A DNA stretch of 64,000 bases from Talinum fruticosum. Taxonomy: Eukaryota; Streptophyta; Magnoliopsida; Caryophyllales; Talinaceae. Location of the stretch: the NCBI GenBank assembly GCA_021018815.1, contig JAITYX010000005.1, positions 6,791,501-6,855,500 of the forward strand, given 5' to 3'. This document shows positions 32,901-44,337 of this stretch, piece by piece; the stretch's first letter is position 1; each line of letters starts with the position of its first letter. The position numbers and the translations under genes are program-made. A model generated the notes under the pieces. It was not told the origin of the DNA and searched no databases. It worked only from the letters and a program-made list of their open reading frames with translations.

Positions 32901-35499
32901 GGAAGCTGAAACCAAATGGGATATTTAGAGGTCCAATTCTATTCTTGATGGTAAATACTCTAATTCATATAAATTTTTAGAGTACAATGTGTTTTTTATT
33001 GTAGAAATTCATATAAGTTCTAATGATTTGTTTTCTTCTTTATCTTAAATTATAGCTTTGCTATGTGGATCGTGTCTTCTTCAAAACAAGAGTGATTGGA
33101 AGGAGATTTCCTATTTTATCAAATTGACTCGGAAAGATCTTTTGGACAGTAATGAATTATGAAATTAAATCTGTTGGGTGCTTTGGGAAAGGTGTTGTAG
33201 ATGATAGAATTGGGGTACCGGATTCAAGAGAATATGACATTCAAGATGAAGTTGATGAAGAGGTCGGTCGAAAAAGGTATTGACAATGTATACTCTTTCA
33301 TGTTATCTTTTTGTCTTTTTCAAGTGTACCTTTTGTTATGTTCAGTGGTACCTTTTCTATTCTCGCAGGTCTTTTCTTATTTTTTTTTTTTTTTGTAGGC
33401 ATGCATTCATAAAGTTTCTACGTCCGTGAAAAACTTTTCGAATGCTTTGGTGGATGTTGTTCGGTCGGTTGGTGAGGCGCGTAGGATGTTTCCAAGTGAG
33501 TTCCGCCATGTCCAAAGTTGAAGGTACTTTGGTGGATGTATTAATTCAGTGCTCAAAATTGGAAGTTTTTAAGGACGTAGCTGGTCCATCTCGCGCAAAG
33601 CGAAAATCTTCATGGTGGTGAACGTGAAAATCCCGATAGAGGAAAACAGGCACCTCCCTTAAGTCAAGATGACAACTTGTTCGCAGATGATCAAGGATTT
33701 TGGGAGGCTTGCATTGAATTGGCCAAGACTTATGATCGAACTTCCGGGCCAGCCAACTTTACACCTCCAAGCTTTGATTTAGGATTTGATTTCACCTCAT
33801 CTCAGCCACCGCCTAATCAACCAAGTCATGCGGATGTGGAAGGTCATAATCAACCAAGTCCTGGGGTTGCTGAAGGTCATAATCAACGAAGTGATGGTGA
33901 TGAAGGAGATCCTCGAAGCGGATCGAGTACTCATGTACAACGCAGCCCCCAGCTGAGCCAAGATATCGAAGTGTTCAACCACCAAGGAAGAAATTACGAG
34001 GGCTTTATTTGAGGTCACCATACTTCCAAAGGCACATTGATGCCTTGAAGTCTTTGACCGCGAAAGAGAAGCGCATTTCCGATTGGGGTTTTCTTCCAAA
34101 TGATGAAATTCATCTTGAGAGGTAATCTTGTAAGAAGTTTTTATTCTAATAAATTTATTAGATGTTAATTTTTATTTTCAGTGAAATATTATTTGAGGTC
34201 ACCATACATCCAATTTTTTTTTCCAAGTGAAATATTATTTGCCGATGTACATTTCAAGGTTCCTAGATAGGTGATTAGAACTCGGGGTGTGCGGATCATT
34301 TGGATCCTAATGTGATTGATTTATTCTCGTATTTACTAAATCATTCGGAGAAATTGAAGGATCCTCAATCACCGTCAAGGTTCTTTTTTGGGTGTACTCC
34401 ATATGTAAGTAAATTGTTGTTTTAAAGATACTTTAGTTTGTGCTTGCTCTTTGTAGTCTATGTTTCAATTAATTTAAATGTTATGACGTAGATGGAGCTT
34501 AAAGGCGGGGGTGACGATAGTGAATATTCCATGGAGAAGTTTAAATCTTTTGAAAAAGTTATAGATGATGCGATTCAAATCACTTCCCGGCTTGACATTC
34601 TAAAGTCAAATCTGGTAAGATCTTTTCGTATTTGCATTTCAGTTGCTTGACTTGACGTTGCTTTCATATGATGTTTAAAGTTGTGTTGATTATGTGCAGA
34701 TATTCTTTCCTATATTCCATGATAGGCGTTACTTTGTTGTGTGCTTCAATTTGTTGAGAAAGAAGGTGGAGATTATGGATAATGTTTCTCGTAAAAGTGA
34801 GAAAAGTCCCGGTGATTATACCATTGTTTACCTCTTGGTAATCTTCTATCTTAATTTTATCGTTTTTTTTTCTTTTTGAATTAGAACCACGTTATGACAT
34901 TACAGCTTAAAGATTATCTAAACCATAGTTAAAGATTATCTCGAACCATAGTTAATTTTATCGTTTTTTTTGCCAGTTGTCGTTGCTTTTCGTAATACTA
35001 TCATCGTTGCATAAATAAAATCCCAAGATCAACAAGGGGTAAAGTTGTTTCTTTGGCTAGTTTCCAACTTGAACATTTGAAATTGCCATGGACAACTATT
35101 AGCTTCAGACTGAATCATATTATGATTCGGGGATTTATGCAATGCGACACATGGAGACGTACAAGGGAGATCCCGACAAATGGGATACTCGGATTTAAGA
35201 AATGCAATGTAAGTTGAAATACTTTTTGAGTTTATAAGATGTTATTGATTGAGTTTCTTATATTTCTTTTTTTCCCTCCACAGGATGCATTGTTGAAGAA
35301 ATTGAGGGCCAAATATTGCTACAATATCATCGTCAATGATCAAAATGAACTTTCTTCTTTAAATGAAAATAAGTGTCAAAATTACCAAAATAGAATTATA
35401 AAAGAGGTGTCCTTCAGTGGTTTTCAATTGGAGAATGAGCAGGAAGGTGCTCCTGCAAAAAGGAGAAGTGGGAGGCTACGTGCTAACATCAAGGGTTAG
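29907..35499 (+). pseudogene. Transposon-type Ulp1-like (C48) gene, decayed
   Basis: Likely exons: 29907-29960 (start MLHKMDVPGPSS), about 32128-32215 (basic, MRKKRFKTFAHKNYKRTR), 32297-32950, 33056-33276, 33399-34121, then several to 35499. The middle exons carry the plant transposon Ulp1-associated N-terminal region: FGSLFSLKIDAIPSRLSR, NWCKYTLDSLVKC, GPILFLM and LCYVDRVFF. The protease region gives DPNVIDLFSYLLNH (about 34300), FFPIFHDRRYFVVCFN (34700-34750), YDSGIYAMRHMETYKGD (about 35120-35170) and a C-terminal LRAKYCYNIIVNDQNE. Most relatives have H-F/W-Y in the FFPI strand and D-C-G before the MRHME helix. Here these read R-Y-F and D-S-G, so His and Cys appear lost. Stops and frameshifts occur in 32380-32760 and 33420-33640. 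Similar Ulp1 genes ride on Mutator-like elements in plants; the fit to that group is my inference. Confidence 0.65.
29961..32127 (+). other. Large first intron of the Ulp1-like gene
   Basis: It starts GTAAGAG at 29961 and ends before the exon at about 32128. No coding family is recognised inside. Words like GGTACCTTTT occur at its 3' end (31946-32030). Confidence 0.4.
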
Positions 35500-35768
35500 G
35501 TTAATCTTTCGTTTAGATTTTTTAGGGGTTGTTTTGTTTATTTTAGTAGGAATTAATCTTGTGTTTTCTATTGGAGCCCGCAAATTATAGCATTATGCTA
35601 TTTGTCGGTTTGAGCTGTATTGTATATCATCGAAACATCTACATTAAGAGATGATGTTCAACTTTAATTGCAAAAGGTATATATTTTGGTATATATGTTT
35701 TTCATGCTTTTGTAAAGATCGGTGTATGTGAACTTAAGTTTTATTTTGAATGTAAAAGCCCTAAGTGA

Positions 35769-35833
35769 ATACTCCGAGCGTGTGGCTCGTTGAGTTGTGT
35801 TTGTGATACTCCGAGCGTGTGGCTCGTTGAGTT
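35769..35833 (+). repeat. Short tandem duplication (28-bp unit, 37-bp period)
   Basis: The word starting ATACTCCGAGCGTGTGGCTC occurs at 35769 and 35806, both in the 3' flank of the Ulp1-like gene. Confidence 0.88.
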
Positions 35834-36049
35834 TATAATTGTGTTTCATGCAGGGTTAGGGCTTTAAGCCTATGGGATTAGTCATATTACGGAGGAAACT
35901 CGCCGAAATTTCCGAAAACCTTCGAAACCTAGAACCGCGCATCCGTCAATCTAAGAAAGGGTTATTAAACCCAAGTTGAGAACTTAAGTAGCCTTAGGGT
36001 TATAAAATTAGAAGATTATATAATAAATTTGAAAAAGGTTCACTATAGT

Positions 36050-36550
36050 AGTAGAGAAAAGATTCACTGTAATATGGAAAAGGTTCACCGAAATTCATAA
36101 AAAGATCCCCTGTAATTTAGAAAAAGTCACCTCTCATGACCTTTGATGAAAGAGATGAAGAGGAGAGCTCAGAGTTTTCGCACGGTGCCCCGTGCGAGGT
36201 CGCACGGCCGTGCGTATCGTCCGCAGAGTGCAGAGTGAGTTCGGAGTTTTCGCATGGTGCCCCGTGCGGAAGTCGCACTGGCCGTGCGCATCGTCCGCAG
36301 AGTGTAGAGTGAGTTCGGAGTTTTCGCACGGTGCCCCGTGCGGAAGTCGCACGGCCGTGCGTATCGTCCGTAGAGTTCAGAGAGTTCGCACGGCACCTCG
36401 TGCGAAATCCGCACGGCCGTGCGACTCACTGTTTCGGTGGTTATTTAAGTTTTTCTCTCAACAACCCTAGGACAAAGGTACACTCGCAATAGAGAAAAGG
36501 TTCACCGCAGTAGAGAAAAGGTTCACTCGCGATAGAGAAAAAGTATACTA
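36050..36550 (+). repeat. Dispersed AGAGAAAAGGTTCAC repeats
   Basis: Words of the form AGTAGAGAAAAGGTTCAC recur at about 36049-36075, 36475-36500, 36500-36522 and 36530-36545, on both sides of the GC-rich minisatellite. They appear to be one array split or outgrown by the GC-rich repeat. Confidence 0.65.
36172..36425 (+). repeat. GC-rich hairpin minisatellite, about 3.6 units of 72-74 bp
   Basis: Units start at 36172, 36244, 36318 and 36382 (partial). Each contains the inverted repeat GCACGG-TGCC-CCGTGC and the palindrome CGCACGGCCGTGCG, separated by a few bases. Open frames on both strands through the repeat are artefacts of its periodicity. Its GC content is far above that of its surroundings. 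Confidence 0.9.
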
Positions 36551-36744
36551 AAGTTCTATAAAAATTTCTTCAATGATCACAATCTATTACCGTGTAAGTT
36601 TTTAATAATAACCAATAAATGTATCATATATGTTTTAATAATATGAAGGTGCTCAAAAAGTTCTTCAATATCGACATCTTCAATGATCAATTTTGCAATC
36701 ATCAATGAATTCCTTGTATGTTGTTCAACATTCACAACATGTCT

Positions 36745-39520
36745 TCACTCACTCGCTGGAATGTTTGGGCTTATGTTAAGAGGGCTAATGCTATTTGTGG
36801 CTTGCTTTGAAGCATTCTTCTTTCTTGCCTTCACTTGATTGCTCATCTTTTTAGCTATGCTCACTTTTCTTTTATTTCTTTGCCCTTTCTCCCTTATCTT
36901 ATTGGGATTTTGGACTATTCCTCTTGAGTTTGCATTTTCCTCTTCGATCCACAATTGTATATTGGGCCAATATCCTTTTCAAGAGCATCCTTAGCCTTTC
37001 CAAACAATTCGTCCCAAAAAGCTCTTGTTTTCTCATTTGTGGCAGATGCAATTATGAGGGTACTAAATTTTCGCAGTGCTTGCAACCGCCAAACCGATGA
37101 CGAAGTGCTCGGTAGATTTGTCGAAACATCTTGCATTATTATCACTTCCCAAGCCTTGACGTTTTTCCTCCATCTATCCAATATATATTTCTCGTGTATC
37201 TTCTTGACACAATACATGTTAAATATCCTCAAGATATGGAAGCACTGTAATTCCCATTTCATCAAATTTTTTGCATGTACAAGAAGTCGTTTCATTGACC
37301 CAATTGATGTTAACAATGTGGAAAAAGTCATCAACTTGTTCCCTCCATACTCTATATGTTAAACATGAAGCGGTCTCTTGAATTTTGGCCTGTGCACAAG
37401 ATACTCCTTTTTTGTACTCTTGCTGAAAAATATGATACGCTTCAGCCGTATACACTTCCGTTGCATGAATCAATATATGTACATGGGCAAAACAGGTTTC
37501 GGCCGTCCATCCCAACAATCATAGTCTTTTCCGTTCTCTTTACTTCTCCACTCAGCTACCACATCAAGAAAGTTATTATAAAATTCACAAAGATCATTAG
37601 TTGCTTGAAGTCCGCAAGAAATTGAGTGATTGGTTGATTCTACCCTCCGGGAAGATAAGATGCCTCCGGAAAAAAATCTTTACCAAAAGCCGGACACCAA
37701 TGATGTCTACTTCTATGAAGCTTCTTGAGCCAATCATTTTCAACGACAATTGTATTCTCGTAGTCAACCCGGGAAAATCAAAAGAAAACAAAAGGATGCG
37801 GTGAGTGGTGATAAGGCAAATGTTTGAATAATGATTAATTAATTTGGAAAAGAAGCTACAATGAAGCTCTTACCTAGTCCAATAATGATTAAACTCTTCT
37901 TCGATATCACAACCCATGAGTACATGGTTGAATTTGTCTCGTGAAATTCTCCCGACATCTCAACATTCTTATATGATTCTTTGAATTTTCAATAATATGC
38001 CACACACATAGTCTCGTGATGTGCTTGCGGAAATACCACTTTGATAGCAGCAGCAATGGAAGGTGCTTGGTCTCGTCATTATAGTCCTAGGATGCTTTCC
38101 ACCCATTGATTCCAAGAAAGTTTGAAAAAGCCGGATAAATGACTCTATCCTTTCATTCAAAATGAACCCACATCCAAGCATTATATTCTTATTGTGATGG
38201 TTTATTCCAACAAACGGTGCACATATCATGTCGTATTTGTTGGTCCCGTATGTGGTGTCAAATATAATCACATCTCCAAAGAGATCATAATCTTCTCTCA
38301 TCATGCTATCCCTCCAAAAATGCTAGTGAGACTTGATCCTTCGCCAAGTTCAAAATCAAAGTAAAAGTTGACATCCTCAACTTTCCTTTTCCTCAATATT
38401 CCTATTAAAGTGTTACTATCAGCACCGGTCCAAGTGCTTTCTTTTATCTCGCAGCAAGCATATTATATGCATCTCCGATGGTAAACCCGAGGGCGGGTGA
38501 ACCGCCTACCTCCTTCTTCAATAATTTCACTGGTATCGTAAACTTTTATTCTACATGATTTCATTAGTTTTAGTAACTCTAATTCAAGCACTAGTCACTT
38601 TTCGTTGAGATTTCATAAAGTGACGTTTGTTCACATTGCAAAATGGATGATTGTGCAGCTTATCATGTCTCACGACAGCCCACGCACCATTTCGTCTCAT
38701 CGAGAACTCGAACCATTGCTTTGCAACCAACTCGTGTGACTTTCTTGACGTATGCCCTTTTGTCACCTTCGACTTCATTTTTCCCACTTTGTCTCTTACT
38801 TCCTTGTTTCGCACAACAATACCTCTTCATAGTTATACCAGTGCCATCTGTTCTAGGTCCGTTATTGTGGCGACGAATGTTGAATCCCACCATTAAACCA
38901 TAATTGTTATACGGATCATATGCTTCTTGCTCGGAGTTGACTTTTTCCCCATTAATTCAAATTCAACATTCTCTTCATATAATTTCTCAGTAAGATTTTG
39001 ATTTTGAGGATCTCGCAATTTAGGTTAATAACTTATAAGAGAAATAAAATAGAACAACTTGAATAGGTAAAAACTGTTATTAGTCGTTTATATTGTTTGT
39101 TAATCTAGTGTACCTTTAACGGTTCGAAGTGTATCTTTATCAGCAAATTAATGTACTTTTAATGGTTCGAAGTGTATCTTTTTATACCTCGTGATTTAAC
39201 TTTTAAGAATATTGTCTTTAAGGAATTTTATCAAACATGTAATGTACAATAATATGAAAACTAACAAATTAACACAAGTTACACAAGCAATGTAACTTCA
39301 AGCATGATTCTAATAACTCATATATTTAGCATAAATCATACGTACCTTCGAGTTCAGGCCGTTGTTCTCCTTCTTCAATTTCTTCTTCCATTGCATCAGG
39401 TTCAGCTGTTGTTCAACTTCTAATTCAAGCAGGTTCAGGTTCTTGTTCAACCTCTAATAATTGTAATTCATCAATCAGTAATAGCTCGCTTCAAGCAATT
39501 CTATTATCTTCAGAATCCAT
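36745..39520 (-). pseudogene. FAR1/FHY3-like (MULE transposase-type) gene, decayed
   Basis: The likely start is 39520 (MDSEDNR), with an acidic first exon ending at 39346 before a GTACG donor. The second exon region gives the FAR1 DNA-binding domain: GFNIRRHNN, RYCCAKQG, RVGCKAMVRV and LHNHPF (about 38890-38640). The MULE transposase core follows: FGDVIIFDTTYGTNKYDM (first catalytic Asp), APFVGINHHNKNIMLGCGF and ESFIRLFQTFLESMGGKHP (38304-38090). The next conserved box (normally T-D-Q) is out of frame. The SWIM zinc finger near 37300-37230 has SCTCKKFDEMGI in one frame and CFHILRIF in the next, so a one-base shift splits C-x-C from C-x-H. Both host FRS transcription factors and Jittery-type MULE transposases share this layout; the decay and setting favour the transposon. 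Confidence 0.7.
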
Positions 39521-39744
39521 CAATTGCTACTTGATTAGGGTTTGGTTTGCAGCAATTAAGTGTGATTTAGAAATCAATTAGAGAAATATTTATCTTCGAG
39601 TGTAGTTGGGGGAATGGGCTTTGGAAAGCATCAATGAGGATTGCTGGAGCATGATATCACTGGAAAGCATCGGTTAGAATTGGGCTTTGGAAAATATCAG
39701 CGTGGCCCATTTATACTTTAGCTATTATTATATACCTATGCACG

Positions 39745-39774
39745 GTGCAAGGTACACACGGTTGTACCTTGCAC
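39745..39774. repeat. Perfect 11-bp hairpin
   Basis: GTGCAAGGTAC, an 8-base loop, then GTACCTTGCAC. It lies outside the FAR1-like start and next to a (CT)n tract. Confidence 0.85.
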
Positions 39775-39778
39775 TTTT

Positions 39779-39811
<33 letters not shown>
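39779..39811. repeat. (CT)n microsatellite
   Basis: About 16 units. Confidence 0.93.
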
Positions 39812-39814
<3 letters not shown>

Positions 39815-40133
39815 GACGGGCTCATTCCGGTTTTCCAGCTTCACCATTTCTCCTAATAGGCTTCTTCAAGTTTTTCAAAAGGCACAAGAATGTCCAAACT
39901 CAATCCTAAACAAAATTGATCCTAATAATTCTCACCCATTTCTCCTAATATTTTCATTACTCTTTGCAATTCAAGACATCCAAATTAATTTTTTTTTCAA
40001 TCAAAGTCAATATGTGTTCAAATATAATTTTTCTTATTTAAAATTCTTCAGAACGAAATAAAATAAGAATGAGAGAAAGTGAAATATGATTTCAATTTCA
40101 TATGTTTTAAAATATATATTTATGTGCCACACG
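39812..40133. other. Non-coding, AT-rich
   Basis: The open frame crossing the CT tract (39687-40061) has no recognisable content. Confidence 0.5.
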
Positions 40134-41407
40134 TAGGGGTGAGCACTTTCGAGTATCCTGTCCAAAAACTAAAAACCTGAAATTGGACATGTTTGACCAA
40201 TTCTTAAATTTTAGAAACCTTAATCGGAACCTCGTTTAACTGGTTCTTGAATTTTGTGAACCTAAACTTGAACCGTAGAATCCAGTTTTGATTTCAAGGT
40301 ACCCAATCCATACCATTATTCTTATGAAGAAAAAAACTCCAAGGCCTTAAAAACTTGCAAGCAACAACTCATCAATCATTTAATTAACTAAAGTTCAAGT
40401 AATCAAGTAAAATAATGAAGTCAATTAATCAACATTTCTCATTATATAGAAAAATTCTTCATGTTGTTTGATAAATGGAAAAAATCATATATAAATTACT
40501 TAGTTAGCATTATACATAGCCCTAATTTAAAGAAAAACTATATAAATAATTTTTAATTTAGCTTCCAAAGTTGCAATAATAACAAATTGTATTCAGAAGA
40601 AAACAATAAAAATCCTTGGAAGAGCCTAACACCTAAAACGGAAGGCTCAGAAGCAAAGTCCAACAGTTCAAGCTTATTTCATTTGTAATTTGCTTTGCTA
40701 TATGCCTCTTTAAAGTTAAGAATTAAGAATTTCTAATCAACATTGGGTTGGGCCTAATATTAAAAACGAAAAATTGCTTGGGTCTCATATTAACTTAAAA
40801 CTGAAAATTTGAACCTAGTCTCGGACTCGGTTAGAACCGGGTCCAAAAATTTGGAACCGGTGTCGAACTCGGTAAAATCGGGTACCCGATTGTTTGCTTC
40901 ACAATTTTGAGTTTTTGCAATTTTATTTTATTTTATTTTTTGTAAAGTTTGACCTAAAATTGTCCAATATTTCCAATATACTCAATCTAATAATACGAAA
41001 CATGCAACCTTTTAATTTTAACTACTATAAAAAGTTTCAAATCCAAGATCAATAATGAAACAAAAAGTTTCAAATCCACATGCAATACAAATACCAAATT
41101 ATAACTTTGAATCTTAAAAAACATGATGGAAAAAAACATAAAGAAAAAAGTCCGAAATAATCCAACATTAACAATAAAAAGAGACTCTCAAATTCAAAAA
41201 TTTTAATATATATATATAAACCGGGTACCTGGGTAACGGATCCGGATCCGGGTCCACCTTTTACTACTCGGTCCCGGACCCGGTTGTAACCGGGTCTTGA
41301 AAATTAGAACCGGTCCCGGACCGAATTTAACTGGGTTAGGATTTGGATCCCCTATTCCAAACCGGGTCCGGGTTCGGGACTGGGTACCCGATTTTTTCTC
41401 GCCCTTA
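40134..41407. mobile_element. hAT-like element (1.27 kb), relative of 24172-24666
   Basis: It starts TAGGGGTGAGCA and ends with TTTTCTCGCCCTTA, imperfect inverted termini. 40840-41110 aligns with 24230-24545, sharing the TTGTTTGCTTC, AATATTTCCAAT and AATGAAACAAAAAG words. The tail 41218-41400 aligns with the 24550-24650 end. Both ends carry the CCGGTT/AACCGGGT repeats. No clear 8-bp duplication was found. It encodes no transposase that I can see. Confidence 0.65.
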
Positions 41408-41451
41408 TATATGTGCATAATATAAGATAAAAATTCAAATTGAAGTGCATG

Positions 41452-41740
41452 CACTCATTAAAATCTTTTGATTTTTGTTTAACAAATTTATTTAAGGTTG
41501 GGTTGTTATACCGGATCGGGGACAATTCTACGACTTTCCCTTTGTCTTTCTCCTGTTTCCATTTCATAATCGGTGACTTCGGATCAACATCGAATAATTC
41601 CAACCTCCTCTTTCAACTTCACAACCTCTCCTTTTATGTGTCTGATACTCCTACCCTACCAAAAAAATTCATTACCTACTGCTTCTCTTTCGCACCTTCA
41701 ATGGCTTCCGTTATAGCTTTTGCATTATGACTATTGTTAC
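41452..41740 (-). other. Unrecognised ORF fragment
   Basis: The - strand reads LFDVDPKSPIMKWKQEKDKG and KVVELSPIRYNNPT in frame 41603-41460, with a possible upstream continuation ending near 41740 (AKAITEAIEGAKEKQ). Composition looks coding-like but I recognise no family. It abuts the hAT-like element and might be a host or transposon gene scrap. Confidence 0.25.
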
Positions 41741-41940
41741 AACAGAGGCAGTCAACAACCAGTGTCCCCAAATTGTATTCCTCGACCACCAATCTTAGAA
41801 TCATTTTTGTATCTCTTACTGCTTCCTAACTTTAAGATGGGCAACCACAAATTGGGTAACAAGAAGATTAGAGATAGGGAGGTGACAAGTTGGGTGGTTG
41901 GAATGATGGTCGATGAGAGAGGAAGCGAAGTCTCAAACTG

Positions 41941-43447
41941 AAGGGGTGTTCCTTTTCCTTTTCTTCAAAAGCAAGCCTTCCATTATTTACAGTAAAAAAT
42001 GAATATTATAAAATTAGGCTATACGATCAGTTGATAGTGATTCCCAATAATAATTTTAAACTTTATTAAATAATTAATAAGATATTTTAAGTTGAAAAAA
42101 TAATTTAACGCGGATACTAATTTTTTCAAAAAGCTTAGCGGGACTTTTATTTGAAACTCTATTAGGTTTAGAGTTCTAGCAATGTCTTCTTTTCTTATAA
42201 CCCAACGTTCTTTTTGACTAAATGCACAATGTGGGGGCCAAGGAGAGGACTTGGTTGGTGAAAATTCATTTTCATGCTTATGTATCTATTATAGTATTCT
42301 TGGACCAATGTAAAATTTACACACGTTAAGCTTAAATTAGCTAACTAGAAATAGATGCATGCTTTTGATTCACTAAAATTGCAACACTTTATGTTGTTGA
42401 CTTGTTCAAGCTTGCAACCTCCTTATGTGTCATTTAGTTAGTCATTTAATTTATTCTTCTAATTGACTTAAGCTACATATTTGACTTTGTTTTCCACTTC
42501 ATTAAATAATTAGTTGACTTACGAGTTTGTCATCTTCAAAGTGTTCATATCATATTTTCTACTCTAATTTAATATTCTTATGCTTCCTAATCGAGTATCA
42601 TCACAAGGATTAACTTAAATTACTTTGGTGAAACACATGCTAGAGAATCTTCCTTGACATAATTTTATCAAGTTAGGAGCATATACATTTATGCAACCAT
42701 TTTTTTTATGTACGCTGATACTACATCTAATTTTCGGGTGCTTTACTTAAACTTTTATGGTCGTAAAAATTTGATTGACCAATTTGTCCTTATAAATTGT
42801 AAATAAGGGGGTTAAGAAAGGTAAAATAAAAGTTATGTACCATAAATTTCTACTTCTTTTATATATAGTATAGTTTTTTTATAGTAATGTTTGATGTAAA
42901 AATTTTATAATTTAAGATAAAAAATAGAGAGAAATCACACATTAACATAAATTTTATCTTAGTTGTTAAAAGTTCAAGGTGTTTTTTTGATAAGTAGGCC
43001 CAATCGATTAGACCCCTATATCAAGGCAATTAGAAACCAAACTGTCCATAACAAACTTGACCCATCAATTCCACAATTTTCTTACAAGAAAATATAATGT
43101 TTCTCGTAAAATTTAAATTATTATGGAGAATATAGAAGATGATAATTCAACATATTACATGAATCTTGTGCTCTACCAATTGAATTGTAAAGGGTGGGGG
43201 GGAACCCTATTTTTCATAGAGAAAGAAAAAGCAAGCATTAAAAGAAAATTTTAAAAGTTGTAATCATATTATACGTAGAACTGTTGCATATTTGCAAGCA
43301 ACTTATATATGTTAAAATTCAATTATTTTAGTGGTTTTATTATCAAAACTCAAATTATATTTCAAGGATGTAAATGAAAATTAATTAGTTACTAAACTTC
43401 ATTTTACAGGTCAAAATTTTTCATATAAAAGACTTTTAAAATTAATA
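41941..43447. other. AT-rich intergenic sequence
   Basis: No gene or element ends recognised. Confidence 0.6.
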
Positions 43448-43717
43448 TTTCATTCGTTTCAAAATATATGTTATTTTAAAGTTATGAAGGAATACCAAGA
43501 AAATATAAAATTCACAACAAAATTTGTGTTAAAAGACCCAACTGTCCCAAGATTGTTTGGAAATAAAGAAAAATCAATGAAAAAGAGAGAAACAAAGTAA
43601 TTAATAAGGACAAAATAGGTAAACTAATTATTAATACTTCATAAGAACTGTAAAGTTACGGATATTTTAAAATAAAAATAGTTATTTGAAGTGACATGCA
43701 TTTTGAAATAAAGGGAG
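43448..43717. mobile_element. Stowaway-like MITE (270 bp)
   Basis: The left end reads TTTCATTCGTTTCAAAATAT and the complement of the right end reads CTCCCTTTATTTCAAAATGC. They are imperfect inverted repeats of the CTCCNTCCGTTTCAAAATA type, flanked by TA on both sides. It is about 350 bases upstream of the BRO1 gene leader. Confidence 0.65.
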
Positions 43718-44053
43718 TAATATTTTATTCATCTTAATAAATAAGTAAGAATCAAAGAAAATAAAATACGATTAACATAAAAATATTTAAAATAAAAATA
43801 GGAAACATTTATATGCTATCCATACTCAAATAATAACAATGACCATGACCATTACCATTGTTTAATTAAAGTTAGGGGATATTCTCTAAAGAGGCTTATC
43901 TTTTTGCCATGGAATGGAACTATGGAAGGTAGTCAATGGGTTGATTTTGTTTTTATCTCACCTTTTTGGTTGTATTGAAAGTAGTAAATTTTATAATGAC
44001 TTCTAAGTGAGACCTACATATTGCATTTTAAAATTCAAAAAGTTTTTGACAAA

Positions 44054-44055
<2 letters not shown>
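43718..44055. promoter_or_regulatory. Upstream region of the BRO1-domain gene
   Basis: No TATA box could be assigned with confidence. The region ends in the GA-rich tract at 44056. Confidence 0.3.

Positions 44056-44087
<32 letters not shown>
44056..44087. repeat. (GA)n microsatellite in promoter/leader
   Basis: About 15 GA units; another lies at 44270-44293. GA/CT tracts are common around plant transcription starts and bind BPC factors in known cases. Confidence 0.9.
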
Positions 44088-44089
<2 letters not shown>

Positions 44090-44337
44090 TAGAAAAGAAA
44101 AGAGAGGAGTAAAGGCAAGAACACACAACACAACTCACAAGATTGGCCACCCCTTTTCTTTTCAGTCGACAGACACTCAACTGTCAACCCCAACCAACAC
44201 TGCCAGAGGGACACGAGGACGGTGTGCTGTGGCGTCACAGACATCCTCTCAACTCTCTACCCAGGAGAGGGAGAGAGAGAGAGAGAGAGAGAGTTGAAAC
44301 CTGATCGCTATTACCCGGAAATTATAAGTGGGTTCAG
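44090..44337 (+). other. Probable 5' UTR exon of the BRO1-domain gene
   Basis: The GC-richer leader-like sequence ends GGGTTCAG before GTATTC (donor at 44338). The intron then runs to the ATTCAG acceptor at 45666, just upstream of the start codon. The transcription start is not visible. Confidence 0.5.

Noticed and set aside
36172..36425. Regularly spaced repeats considered as a CRISPR array
   Set aside because: Plant nuclear DNA; tandem units without unique spacers.
36117..36470. Six open frames on both strands over the GC-rich repeat
   Set aside because: They are a property of the minisatellite period and composition.
36745..39520. Active host FAR1/FRS transcription factor
   Set aside because: Frameshifts split the transposase core and the SWIM finger, and the locus lies in transposon debris.
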